Source: Clavibacter michiganensis subsp. insidiosus (GTDB lineage Bacteria; Actinomycetota; Actinomycetes; Actinomycetales; Microbacteriaceae). From it: DNA of 64,000 nt. The position numbers and the translations under genes were made by a program. Positions 44,347 through 51,930 of the stretch are shown here, piece after piece. The notes under the pieces are model-generated. The model saw nothing but the letters and a program-made list of their open reading frames with translations. It was not told where the DNA came from and did no database searches. Positions within the stretch are counted from its first letter, which is position 1; each line of letters opens with the position of its first letter. Where the stretch lies: NCBI RefSeq assembly GCF_002240565.1, contig NZ_MZMO01000001.1, forward strand, positions 2,976,001 to 3,040,000. Reading direction: 5' to 3'.

Positions 44347-44900
44347 TAGGCCAGCCCCAGGTCCTCGAGGCCGATCGCGTACAGGTACCGGTGGCCCGCG
44401 GCCTCGATCACCTCGCGGGCGTCGGTCGAGCGGTCGACGACCACGGCGACCGCGGCGATCTCCGCGCCCACCTTCTCGAGCGCCTCGATGGCCTTGAGCG
44501 GGGATCCGCCGGTGGTGGAGGTGTCCTCGACGACGATGACGCGCTTGCCCTGGAGGTCCGGGCCCTCGACCTGGCGGCCGCGGCCGTGGTCCTTGGGCTC
44601 CTTGCGGACGACGAACGCGTCGTAGCCGCGACCGACCGCGGCGCCCTGGTGCAGGATCGCGGCGGCGATGGGATCCGCGCCCATCGTGAGCCCGCCGACC
44701 GCCGCGACGTCCGGCACGTCCGCGATGAGGTCGAGCATGACCTGCCCGATGAGCGGCGCGACGCGATGGTCGAGGCTCACGCGGCGGAGGTCGACGTAGT
44801 AGCTGGCCTTCTTGCCGCTCGTCAGCGTGAAGTCGCCGTGGAAGACGGCGTCCCGCTTGATGTGGTCGATGAGCTGCTGGCGCGCGTCGGAGGTCGTCAC
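44346..44900 (-). CDS. pyrE: orotate phosphoribosyltransferase
   Basis: A 184-aa enzyme joining orotate to PRPP to give OMP in pyrimidine synthesis. The PRPP loop is VIVVEDTSTTGGS (121-133), with the Lys-rich loop VVRKEPKDHGRGRQVEG before it and FTLTSGKKASYYVDLR near the N-terminus. GTG start, 7 nt after a TAGGAT box (44908-44913). The septum-formation-domain gene follows immediately. Confidence 0.96.
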
Positions 44901-44907
44901 GCAGCCG

Positions 44908-44913
44908 ATCCTA
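44908..44913 (-). promoter_or_regulatory. -10 box TAGGAT of pyrE
   Basis: TAGGAT on the minus strand, 7 nt before the GTG at 44900. Confidence 0.45.
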
Positions 44914-44966
44914 CGGGCGGGGAACCGCGCGGCCCGGCGCGACGGGCGGGCGGGACACCGACCGGA

Positions 44967-45902
44967 TCAGGCGTCGGGCGAGGTCGGCAGGCCGAACACC
45001 GTGCCCACCGCGGCCACGTCGTCGTCGCCGTGGCCGGCCGCGGATGCCTCCGCGTACGTCTCGCGGAGCGCCTCGAGCATCGCGGTGTCGAAGTCGTGCG
45101 CGTCGGCGCCGTCGAGCGCGGCGAGCATCAGCGTCACGTCCTTGAGCAGGCCGTCGAGCGCGAACGACGGCGCGAGCTCGCCGGACAGCATCGCTCCGCC
45201 CTTGAGGTGCGCGTACGGGGTGTCGGCCGCGCCGCCCGCGATCGCGTCGAGGAAGAGGCGCGGCTCGACGCCGAGCAGGCGCGCGAGGCCGAGCGACTGG
45301 CCGGTCGCGGCGGTGATGGACGCGATCCACGCGTTGCACGCGAGCTTGAGCGCGGAGCCCGGTCCCGCGTCGGCCCCGGCGACCACGGTGCGCGAGCCGG
45401 TCGCCTCGAGGACGGGGCGGGCGACGGCGAGGTCGGCCTCGGATCCCGAGACGAGGTGCACGAGGAGGCCCTGCTCGGCGGGGCCGCGCGTGCCGAGGAC
45501 GGGCGCGTCGACGAAGCGGAGGCCGTGCTCCGCGGCGAGCGCGGCGATCCGGCGGGTGCCCTCGACGCCCACGGTGGAGGACTGGAGGACGACGGCGTCG
45601 GGGCGCAGCGCGGGGGCGACCTCGGCGAGGACCTCGAGCACGGCGTCCTGGTCGAACAGCATGATCACCACGACGTCGGCGTCGCGCACGGCCTCCGCGG
45701 CGCTGTCGGCGACGATCGCGCCGTCGTCCGCGAGGGGCGCGGCCTTCTCGGCGCTGCGGTTCCAGACGGTGAGCGGCAGGCCCGCGCGGAGGATCGAGCG
45801 GCTCATCCCGGATCCCATCACGCCGGTGCCGAGGAGCGCCACGCGGGGCCGCCCGTCGGACGCGGGGGAGGTGGCGGGCGCGGCAGCGGTGTCGTCGGTC
45901 AT
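44967..45902 (-). CDS. NAD(P)-dependent 3-hydroxyisobutyrate dehydrogenase family protein
   Basis: A 311-aa beta-hydroxyacid dehydrogenase. The Rossmann loop is ALLGTGVMGSGMSRS (residues about 22-36), the family substrate loop reads FVDAPVLGTRGPAEQG (usual form DAPVSGG), and the catalytic Lys lies in GSALKLACNAW. The substrate could be hydroxyisobutyrate, tartronate semialdehyde or a succinic semialdehyde-like aldehyde (GLYR type). It stands alone between pyrE and the Asp23 terminator. Confidence 0.9.
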   Translation of the reverse strand: MTDDTAAAPATSPASDGRPRVALLGTGVMGSGMSRSILRAGLPLTVWNRSAEKAAPLADDGAIVADSAAEAVRDADVVVIMLFDQDAVLEVLAEVAPALRPDAVVLQSSTVGVEGTRRIAALAAEHGLRFVDAPVLGTRGPAEQGLLVHLVSGSEADLAVARPVLEATGSRTVVAGADAGPGSALKLACNAWIASITAATGQSLGLARLLGVEPRLFLDAIAGGAADTPYAHLKGGAMLSGELAPSFALDGLLKDVTLMLAALDGADAHDFDTAMLEALRETYAEASAAGHGDDDVAAVGTVFGLPTSPDA

Positions 45903-45982
45903 CCCCCGACGGTACGCCCGCGATCTGCGAGGACAGCGGACGCGACCGGGCCGGCGGACGCGGCCGGGCCGGCGGACGCGAC

Positions 45983-46017
45983 GACGGGCCGCCCGTCGCG
46001 AGGACGGGCGGCCCGTC
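45983..46017. terminator. terminator after the Asp23-family gene
   Basis: Perfect 15-bp stem GACGGGCCGCCCGTC / GACGGGCGGCCCGTC with a GCGAG loop, 18 bp downstream of the Asp23 stop. It is followed by two 18-bp near-copies of GACGCGRCCGGGCCGGCG (45939-45974 region). Confidence 0.8.
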
Positions 46018-46035
46018 GGGCCGAACGGGAGCGGG

Positions 46036-46500
46036 TCAGACGGCGGGCGCCTCGACGGCGTCGTCGTCGTCGGATCCCTCGCCCGGCATGACGATGTCGG
46101 CCACCGTGACGTCGACGCGCGTCACCGGGCGGCCGACGAGCTCGGTCACCGCGTCGGAGATGGCGGCGCGCACGTCGGCCGCGATGTCCTGGAGCGGCAC
46201 GCCGTACTCGGCGACGAGGGTCACCTCGAAGGCGACGCCGGCCTCCTGGGCGTCGACGGCGATGCCCTGCGTGAGGTCGGTCTGGCCGATGCGGTCGCGG
46301 AGCTGGCCGATGACGCGGGCCGCGCCCCCGCCCAGCGCGTGCACGCCCGGGATGTCGCGGACCGCGAGGCCGGCGACCTTGGCGATGACGCCGTCGGTGA
46401 CGGTGGTGTCGCCCTCGGCGAGGACGCTCCCCGTGATCCCGGCGCTCGTGGGCGCGACGCGGGTGACGTCGGCGGGGGTGGGGGTGCTGGTGTCGCTCAT
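46036..46500 (-). CDS. Asp23/Gls24-family envelope stress protein
   Basis: A 154-aa member of the alkaline-shock-protein family. Core motifs are TTVTDGVIAKVAGLAVRDIPGVHALGGG and VAFEVTLVAEYGVPLQDIAADVR (located at about 32-60 and 92-115). The last residues are acidic (GEGSDDDDAVE). Asp23 proteins gather at the membrane and support envelope homeostasis. It is divergent from an ECF sigma factor whose operon encodes two further Asp23-related proteins, so the locus looks like one stress module. The ribosome site is GAGGAGG. Confidence 0.9.
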   Translation of the reverse strand: MSDTSTPTPADVTRVAPTSAGITGSVLAEGDTTVTDGVIAKVAGLAVRDIPGVHALGGGAARVIGQLRDRIGQTDLTQGIAVDAQEAGVAFEVTLVAEYGVPLQDIAADVRAAISDAVTELVGRPVTRVDVTVADIVMPGEGSDDDDAVEAPAV

Positions 46501-46632
46501 GCGGTTCCTCCTCGTGATGCCCGGTCGCCCGGGCGCTGCTGTGGTAGTCATGGGTGAGACGCACGGACGGCGTGGTCCGTCACGGATCGCTCCCGGATCC
46601 GTCTCGTCTCCCAGCGCACACGGAGGTACGGC

Positions 46633-47187
46633 ATGGCCCTCTCCTCCTCCTTGCAGGACGCGGGCGACGGCATCCTCGCCGAGCGCGCGGCCGACGGCGA
46701 CGCCCGGGCCTTCGAGGTCCTGGTCCGCCGGCACGCCCCGTACATGCGCGCGTTCGCGATCCGCCTCACCGGATCCCGCGCCGACGCCGACGACGCCGTG
46801 CAGGAGGCGCTCATCACCGCCTGGGACCGCATGCCCACGCTCGAGAAGCCCGACCGCGTGAAGAGCTGGCTGCTGCAGATCGTCAGCCGCAAGTCCATCG
46901 ACCGGATCCGCGCCCGCCGACCCGTCGACGACATCGACGACCACGAGATCGCCGACCGCCTCACGTCCCCCGAGCGCGACGCCGAGACGTCGTCGCAGAT
47001 GCGCGCGCTGGCCGGCGTGCTGGACGGCCTGCCCCGCGAGCAGCGCGAGGTGTGGATGCTGCGCGAGGTGGGAGGCTTCTCCTACGAGGAGATCGCGGAG
47101 AAGCTGGGCGCGACGCCCTCGACCGTGCGCGGCCGGCTGTCCCGGGCGCGCACCACGGTGATGACGAGCATGGAGGCATGGCGATGA
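46633..47187 (+). CDS. ECF-type RNA polymerase sigma factor
   Basis: A 184-aa sigma-70 family factor with only regions 2 and 4. Region 2 is FEVLVRRHAPYMRAFAIRL...DADDAVQEALITAWDRM (about 27-67), with WLLQIVSRKSIDRIRARR; region 4 is LPREQREVWMLREVGGFSYEEIAEKLG plus the recognition helix TPSTVRGRLSRAR. The ribosome site GGAGG is clear. No zinc-finger anti-sigma gene follows. Instead two Asp23-like proteins are encoded with overlapping starts, suggesting they or the divergent Asp23 protein belong to its regulon or control circuit. Confidence 0.93.
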   Translation: MALSSSLQDAGDGILAERAADGDARAFEVLVRRHAPYMRAFAIRLTGSRADADDAVQEALITAWDRMPTLEKPDRVKSWLLQIVSRKSIDRIRARRPVDDIDDHEIADRLTSPERDAETSSQMRALAGVLDGLPREQREVWMLREVGGFSYEEIAEKLGATPSTVRGRLSRARTTVMTSMEAWR

Positions 47188-47834
47188 GCGGCACCGGACC
47201 GGGCGATCCCGGGGAGCGCCTGCCCGTGGATCCCGCATCCGCGCTCGACGCCGACGGCGCGCCCCTCGACATGGCCGCCCTCGCCGACTACCTCGACCGC
47301 GGGCGCACCCCGCGCATCGCCGCCTACGAGGACGACCCCGAGACCCGCAACGCGCTGCGCGCCCTCGAGCGCATCCGCGACCTCGGCCGCGAGCTCGTGC
47401 AGGTCGAGGCGGAGGAGGCCGACGCCCCGGGCGACGACTTCTTCCGCGGCGTGCTCGCCCACATCAGCCGCGAGTCGCGCGCCGGCCGCGACATCCCGCT
47501 CTCCCACCCGGATCCGGCCGTGAGCCTCGCGCTCACCGAGGGCGCCGTGCGCACCCTCGTGCGGCAGGCCGGCGACGAGGTGCCGGGCGTGCTCGTCGGC
47601 CGGTGCACGCTCGACGGCGACGTCACGCGCGCCGGCGAGCCCGTGCGGGTGGCGCTCACCCTGAGCGTCGTGTGGGGGGATCCGCTGCCCGAGCTCGCGC
47701 AGCGCGTGCGCGAGCGGGTCCACGCGGCCCTGCTCCGGCACACCGAGCTGCGCGTCGAGGCGATCGACGTGACCGTGGTGGACGTGCAGGCGCGTCCCGT
47801 GCAGGAGGAGGCCGGAGATGACCCTCGACGATGA
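47184..47834 (+). CDS. Asp23/Gls24-like protein with acidic N-terminal extension
   Basis: A 216-aa protein translated from an ATGA overlap with the sigma gene. Residues about 20-85 are helical and charged (LADYLDRGRTPRIAAYEDDPETR), somewhat like the cytoplasmic part of an anti-sigma factor but without HxxxCxxC. The C-terminal half (about 105-205) follows an Asp23-like pattern: TEGAVRTLVRQAGDEVPGVLVGR then GEPVRVALTLSVVWGDPLPELAQRVRERV. It overlaps the next gene by 17 bp. A role in sensing or anti-sigma control is inference. Confidence 0.82.
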   Translation: MSGTGPGDPGERLPVDPASALDADGAPLDMAALADYLDRGRTPRIAAYEDDPETRNALRALERIRDLGRELVQVEAEEADAPGDDFFRGVLAHISRESRAGRDIPLSHPDPAVSLALTEGAVRTLVRQAGDEVPGVLVGRCTLDGDVTRAGEPVRVALTLSVVWGDPLPELAQRVRERVHAALLRHTELRVEAIDVTVVDVQARPVQEEAGDDPRR

Positions 47835-48216
47835 CGCGCCGGCCGCCGTGCCCGCCCCCGTCCCCGTGCCGCTCCCCGCGCCGGCCGACCTGTCGCGCGA
47901 CCTGACCGCGGTGCTCCGCGGCGTCGCGGGCGTGGCCGACGTCTACGCGCCGCGCTCGCCGATCCTGCTCGCCGCCCAGCAGGTGGTCGAGGGCGTCGTC
48001 GCCGGGTCGTCCACCGCGACCGAGCAGCTCGTCACCGTCGAGACCGGCGAGGGCACCGTCCTCGTCGAGGCGACCATCGCGGTGGACGCGTCGAGCCGCG
48101 CGAGCGACACCGCGCGCGCCGCGGTCGACGCCGTCCGCGCCCGGCTGGCCGAGTCGATCGGCGCCGAGGCCGCCGCGCGGGCGGCCGTGACGGTGCGCAT
48201 CGGCAGCATCGGCTGA
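47818..48216 (+). CDS. small Asp23-related hypothetical protein
   Basis: A 132-aa soluble protein with a Pro/Ala/Val-rich start and an alpha/beta core that resembles a reduced Asp23 domain (LRGVAGVADVYAPRS, VLVEATIAVDASSRASDTARAAVDAVRARL). It overlaps the previous gene by 17 bp, so the three genes sigma-Asp23L-this are one transcript. The function is unknown. Confidence 0.8.
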   Translation: MTLDDDAPAAVPAPVPVPLPAPADLSRDLTAVLRGVAGVADVYAPRSPILLAAQQVVEGVVAGSSTATEQLVTVETGEGTVLVEATIAVDASSRASDTARAAVDAVRARLAESIGAEAAARAAVTVRIGSIG

Positions 48217-48257
48217 CCCGTCCCGTCCCCGGGCCCGGAGGCGTCCCGGCCGCCCGG

Positions 48258-48263
48258 TACCGT
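48258..48263 (+). promoter_or_regulatory. -10 box TACCGT of xth
   Basis: TACCGT, 6 nt before the ATG at 48270. Confidence 0.4.
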
Positions 48264-48269
48264 GGACGC

Positions 48270-49106
48270 ATGCGCGTCGCCACCTGGAACGTCAACTCCA
48301 TCCGCACCCGCGTGGGCCGCGTCGTCGACTGGCTCGTGCGCGAGGACGTCGACGTGCTGGCCATGCAGGAGATCAAGTGCAAGCCGGAGCAGTTCCCGCT
48401 GCAGGCGTTCGAGGAGGCCGGCTACGAGGTCGCCGTCCACGGGCTCAGCCAGTGGAACGGCGTCGCGATCGCCAGCCGCCTGCCGCTCGAGGACGTCGTG
48501 ACGACGTTCGAGGGGATGCCCCGCTTCGGCAAGCCCGACGCCTCCGGGCAGCCGCCGCTCGAGGCCCGCGCCATGGGAGCGACCGTCGCGGGCGTCCGCC
48601 TCTGGAGCCTGTACGTGCCCAACGGCCGTGGCCTCGACGACCCGCACTACTCCTACAAGCTCGAGTGGCTGGGCGCGCTCGCGGCCGACACGCGCGCCTG
48701 GCTCGCCGCGGATCCCGCCACCCCGCTCGCGCTCATGGGCGACTGGAACGTGGCGCCGCTCGACACCGACGTCTGGGATCCCGCGCTCTTCGAGGGCAAG
48801 ACCCACACCTCCGAGCCCGAGCGCGCGGCGTTCGCCGCCTTCCTCGAGGCCGGGCTCGCGGACGTCGTGCGGCCGTCGATCCCCGAGGGCTACACGTACT
48901 GGGACTACCAGCAGCTGCGGTTCCCGCGGAACGAGGGCATGCGGATCGACTTCATCCTCGGCAACGACCGGTTCGCCGAGCTCGTGGCCGCGCCGCGGAT
49001 CCACCGCGACGAACGCAAGGGCGACGGCCCGAGCGACCATGTGCCGGTGGCCGTGGACCTCGACGTGGAGACCGAGCTCGACGACGACCGGCCGATGATC
49101 TTCTGA
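48270..49106 (+). CDS. xth: exodeoxyribonuclease III
   Basis: A 278-aa AP endonuclease/3'-5' exonuclease of the ExoIII type, used in base-excision repair. Motifs are ATWNVNSIRTR (residues 4-14), LAMQEIKC with the metal-binding Glu, YVPNGRG, GDWNVAPLDTDVWDP with the catalytic Asp/Asn, RIDFILGN, and the catalytic SDHVPV near the end. The length is normal. Leaderless start. Confidence 0.95.
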   Translation: MRVATWNVNSIRTRVGRVVDWLVREDVDVLAMQEIKCKPEQFPLQAFEEAGYEVAVHGLSQWNGVAIASRLPLEDVVTTFEGMPRFGKPDASGQPPLEARAMGATVAGVRLWSLYVPNGRGLDDPHYSYKLEWLGALAADTRAWLAADPATPLALMGDWNVAPLDTDVWDPALFEGKTHTSEPERAAFAAFLEAGLADVVRPSIPEGYTYWDYQQLRFPRNEGMRIDFILGNDRFAELVAAPRIHRDERKGDGPSDHVPVAVDLDVETELDDDRPMIF

Positions 49107-49182
49107 CCCGCCGCCCGGGCACGGCACGGTCGCGCCCGCCCCTCGCGTCGCCGTCGATTCCCACCCCGCCGGACGCGCCCCG

Positions 49183-49188
49183 TAGTCT
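49183..49188 (+). promoter_or_regulatory. -10 box TAGTCT of membrane-protein gene
   Basis: TAGTCT, 6 nt before the GTG at 49195. Confidence 0.45.
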
Positions 49189-49194
49189 CGTGCC

Positions 49195-49797
49195 GTGACC
49201 CCCGACGACGACGCGACCCCGGCCCCCGGCCGTCGCGCCTCCCGCGGGCGCCGATCCGCCGCCCCGCCGGCCCGCCGCCGACGCCTGCCGGAGGTCCCGC
49301 GGATCGCCCTGCCGACGCTCCCCCGCCTCGGCGGACGCGACGCGTCCGACGACGACGCGCCTCGCCGCGGAACCGCCGCGCGCGCCCGCCCCGCCGACCG
49401 CGACGACGATCCCGCCGGCCCCGACTGGGTGCCCCGCTGGGTCCGCCGGATCGACCGCCGGATCCTCGTCACCACGCTCGTCTCGATGCTCGTCGCCGCG
49501 GTCGTGGGCGGCAGCATCGCCGCCCTGGGCCTCGGCCTCATCTTCGTGACCGACGCGTGCGACGTGGACGCCTACGTCTGCCGCGACTCGCTCTTCACGA
49601 TCGGCTACGGGATCGCCGTCGCCGGCCCGCTGATGCTCACGGGGATCGCCGTCATCGTCGCGCTCGTCGGCATGATCCGCGGGCGCACCCGGCCCTGGCT
49701 GGTGCTGCTGATCGGCGTGGGCGCGTCGCTCGCGGCGTACATCCTCGGCGCCGTGATCGTGCTCGTCGCCGTGCCCGGGTCCTCCCCCGTCACCTGA
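49195..49797 (+). CDS. hypothetical membrane protein, 200 aa
   Basis: About 80 basic, Pro/Arg-rich residues precede three membrane helices (about 99-121, 138-162 and 170-195). Two Cys residues (TDACDVDAYVCRD) sit in the first outer loop. The GTG start is supported by the TAGTCT box. The family is not recognised. It stands between xth and the response regulator and shows no operon partner. Confidence 0.75.
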   Translation: MTPDDDATPAPGRRASRGRRSAAPPARRRRLPEVPRIALPTLPRLGGRDASDDDAPRRGTAARARPADRDDDPAGPDWVPRWVRRIDRRILVTTLVSMLVAAVVGGSIAALGLGLIFVTDACDVDAYVCRDSLFTIGYGIAVAGPLMLTGIAVIVALVGMIRGRTRPWLVLLIGVGASLAAYILGAVIVLVAVPGSSPVT

Positions 49798-49927
49798 TCC
49801 CGCTCGCCCGTACCCCATCCCGCCGCCGCGGAGGCGGGGCACCGACGGTCCGCTAGCGTGGGAGTCCCGGCGTGCCTGACGCGGATCCGGGGATCGGCCG
49901 CTCGTGCGGCATGCGAGGGGGCGGTAA

Positions 49928-50797
49928 GTGGACAGCGGACGTGTGGCTCTGGTCATCGAGGACGACGGCGACATCCGCCAGCTGCTCGAGGTGGTCCTGC
50001 GCCAGGGCGGCTTCGAGGTGCACCCCGCCGGCACCGCGACCGACGGCGTGCGGCTGGCCGAAGAGGTCTCCCCCGACGTCATCACGCTCGACGTGGGCCT
50101 GCCCGACTTCGACGGATTCGAGGCCGCACGCCGCATCCGCCTCGTGAGCGACGCCTACATCGTCATGCTCACGGCCCAGGGCGAGGAGGTCGACACCCTG
50201 CTCGGGCTCGAGGCCGGCGCCGACGACTACATCGTGAAGCCGTTCCGTCCGCGCGAGCTCCGCGCCCGCATCTCCGCGATGATGCGCCGCCCGCGCGGCG
50301 GCGGGGACGGGACGGCGACGCCCGCGGCCGGCGTCCCGGCGGCCCCGAGCCCCGCGAGCCCCGCCGCGAGCCCCGCCGTCGAGGCGGAGGAGCCGGCGCA
50401 GCCCGAGGCCCCCGCGATCACGGGCGTGACCTCCCCCGCGGCACCGACCGAGCCCGCGCCGGCGGACGACGACGTCCTGCGCCACAACGGCCTCGAGCTC
50501 GACGAGGGCACGCGCCACGTCACGGTCGACGGCGAGCCGGTCGACCTCACGCGCACCGAGTTCGACCTGCTCGCCTCCATCCTCGCGAGCGGCGGGCGCG
50601 TGCGCACCAAGGGCGACCTCGTGCGGGACATCCGCAGCGGCTCCTACGCCGTCGCCTCCTCCACCGAGCCGGAGGAGCGCGCGGTCGAGGTGCACCTCGG
50701 CAACCTGCGCCGGAAGCTGCACGACGACCCGCGCGAGGCGCGGTGGATCCAGACGGTGCGCGGCGTCGGCTACCGGCTCGCGCCGCCGCGCGGCTGA
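49928..50797 (+). CDS. OmpR/PhoB-family response regulator
   Basis: A 289-aa two-component regulator. In the receiver domain E11-D13 form the acidic pocket, D55 is the phospho-acceptor (VITLDVGLPD) and K104 is the conserved Lys (YIVKPFRPRE). An Ala/Pro linker of about 60 residues (122-185) is unusually long. The C-terminal winged helix shows TRTEFDLLASI and VEVHLGNLRRKL...IQTVRGVGYRL. The kinase at 51931-53562 is its likely partner although on the other strand. GTG start with a GGGGCGG-type ribosome site; a TAGCGT box lies about 65 nt upstream. Confidence 0.93.
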   Translation: MDSGRVALVIEDDGDIRQLLEVVLRQGGFEVHPAGTATDGVRLAEEVSPDVITLDVGLPDFDGFEAARRIRLVSDAYIVMLTAQGEEVDTLLGLEAGADDYIVKPFRPRELRARISAMMRRPRGGGDGTATPAAGVPAAPSPASPAASPAVEAEEPAQPEAPAITGVTSPAAPTEPAPADDDVLRHNGLELDEGTRHVTVDGEPVDLTRTEFDLLASILASGGRVRTKGDLVRDIRSGSYAVASSTEPEERAVEVHLGNLRRKLHDDPREARWIQTVRGVGYRLAPPRG

Positions 50798-50810
50798 GCC
50801 GACGGGCACC

Positions 50811-50850
50811 GACGCCGACGCCGAGGCCGAGGCCGAGGCCGAGGCCGAGG
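50811..50850. repeat. hexamer tandem repeat (GCCGAG)
   Basis: Five or more copies of a 6-bp unit (GACGCC then GAGGCC) between the response-regulator stop and its terminator. Confidence 0.7.
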
Positions 50851-50860
50851 GTACGAGGGG

Positions 50861-50892
50861 GCTGCCGCGGGACCGGTCGGTCCCGCGGCAGC
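50861..50892. terminator. hairpin terminator after the response regulator
   Basis: Perfect 14-bp stem GCTGCCGCGGGACC with its complement around a GGTC loop. It also faces the end of the convergent Hpt-like gene. Confidence 0.8.
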
Positions 50893-51007
50893 TGCGCCGT
50901 GGATCGGGGTCCCCTCGGGTGGGATCCCGCTCCGTTCCTCCGACCGGCCTGTCGCGGGAGCCGGTGGGGCGTGCGCGTCGGCCGTCGGGGCGGCCGCGCG
51001 CACGGGT

Positions 51008-51697
51008 CTAGTCGGGCGGGTGCCCCTGCTCCGCGCGGATCCACGCTCGCATCGCGTCCATGCTCCGCTCGCCCACCTCGCCGAGCTCCGGCAGCATCGC
51101 CTCGGCGCGGGCGTGGTCGGCGGCGCGGATGGCCCGCTCGAGCTGCTCCGCGACGTCGCTGAGCAGGAGCGCGCCGACCATCGCCGCCGAGCTCTTCACG
51201 CTCAGGCACGCGTCGAGCGCGGCCGGCCGATCGGCGGCGCGCACGGCGACGTCGAGGCGGTCCCAGCGGCTCGGCCACAGGTCGACGAAGAAGCGCAGGA
51301 AGCCGACGCAGGCGTGCTGCCCGTCGGTGAGCGCGCCGGGGCAGGTCGGCTCGGCGGGAGCGGCAGCGGGCGCGGAGGTGGGGGCGCCGACCGGACGGGG
51401 GGATCCGGCCGGCGCCTGCCCGCGACCCGGTGCGGGGGCACCGCGGGTCGCGAGGCGGTCGTCCGGGAGGGGGGATCCGGACGACGGGGTCCCGCGGCGC
51501 GGCTCGGGGTGGCCGCGCGGCGGGGTCACGCCGCCCGGCGCGGGAACACCGGGGGGCGGAGCGGGGGCGTCCGTCGCGGGGACGACGGACAGGCGGACGG
51601 GGCCGGGCACGTCCGACAGCTCGGCCAGCAGCTGCTCCAGGACGCGGACGTCGAGGAGCGGGGGGAGCTGCGGGACACGGGCGGCGTGGGCGCTCAC
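51008..51697 (-). CDS. Hpt-like protein lacking the phospho-acceptor His
   Basis: A 229-aa protein. Residues about 40-118 are a Pro/Gly/Ala linker. The C-terminal 110 residues have the helical pattern of a histidine phosphotransfer domain: FLRFFVDLWPSRWDRLDVAVRAAD, then ALDACLSVKSSAAMVGALLLSDVAEQLERA. The usual AHxLKGS motif reads C-L-S-V-K-S-S, so the phospho-accepting His is replaced (near residue 165). It may bind the receiver as a non-phosphorylatable modulator. It lies downstream of the histidine kinase on the same strand and faces the response regulator. Confidence 0.75.
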   Translation of the reverse strand: MSAHAARVPQLPPLLDVRVLEQLLAELSDVPGPVRLSVVPATDAPAPPPGVPAPGGVTPPRGHPEPRRGTPSSGSPLPDDRLATRGAPAPGRGQAPAGSPRPVGAPTSAPAAAPAEPTCPGALTDGQHACVGFLRFFVDLWPSRWDRLDVAVRAADRPAALDACLSVKSSAAMVGALLLSDVAEQLERAIRAADHARAEAMLPELGEVGERSMDAMRAWIRAEQGHPPD

Positions 51698-51930
51698 GCG
51701 CGGCCGCCGACGAGACGATCGGAAGGACCGGGGAGGCCGCCGGCGGGCACCGGCCGCGCATCCGTGGATCCGATACGGCACCCGGTGCGCGCGGCTCGGG
51801 TGCCGCTCGCGGGGTGGCCGTGGGGGATCATCCGGTCCTTCGATCGCTCGTGTCGGACGGGTGGCCCCGTCGTCCTCCGAGCGTGACACCGCCGGATGCC
51901 GGATCGGATCAAGGTGGGGACAAGATCAGC

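Noticed and set aside
45939..45974. Two near-identical 18-bp units before the Asp23 terminator as a regulatory repeat
   Set aside because: Only two copies of a GC-rich unit next to a terminator; slippage explains it.
47184..47834. Zinc-binding anti-sigma factor after the ECF sigma gene
   Set aside because: No H-x3-C-x2-C motif and no membrane helix; the sequence fits an Asp23-like protein better.
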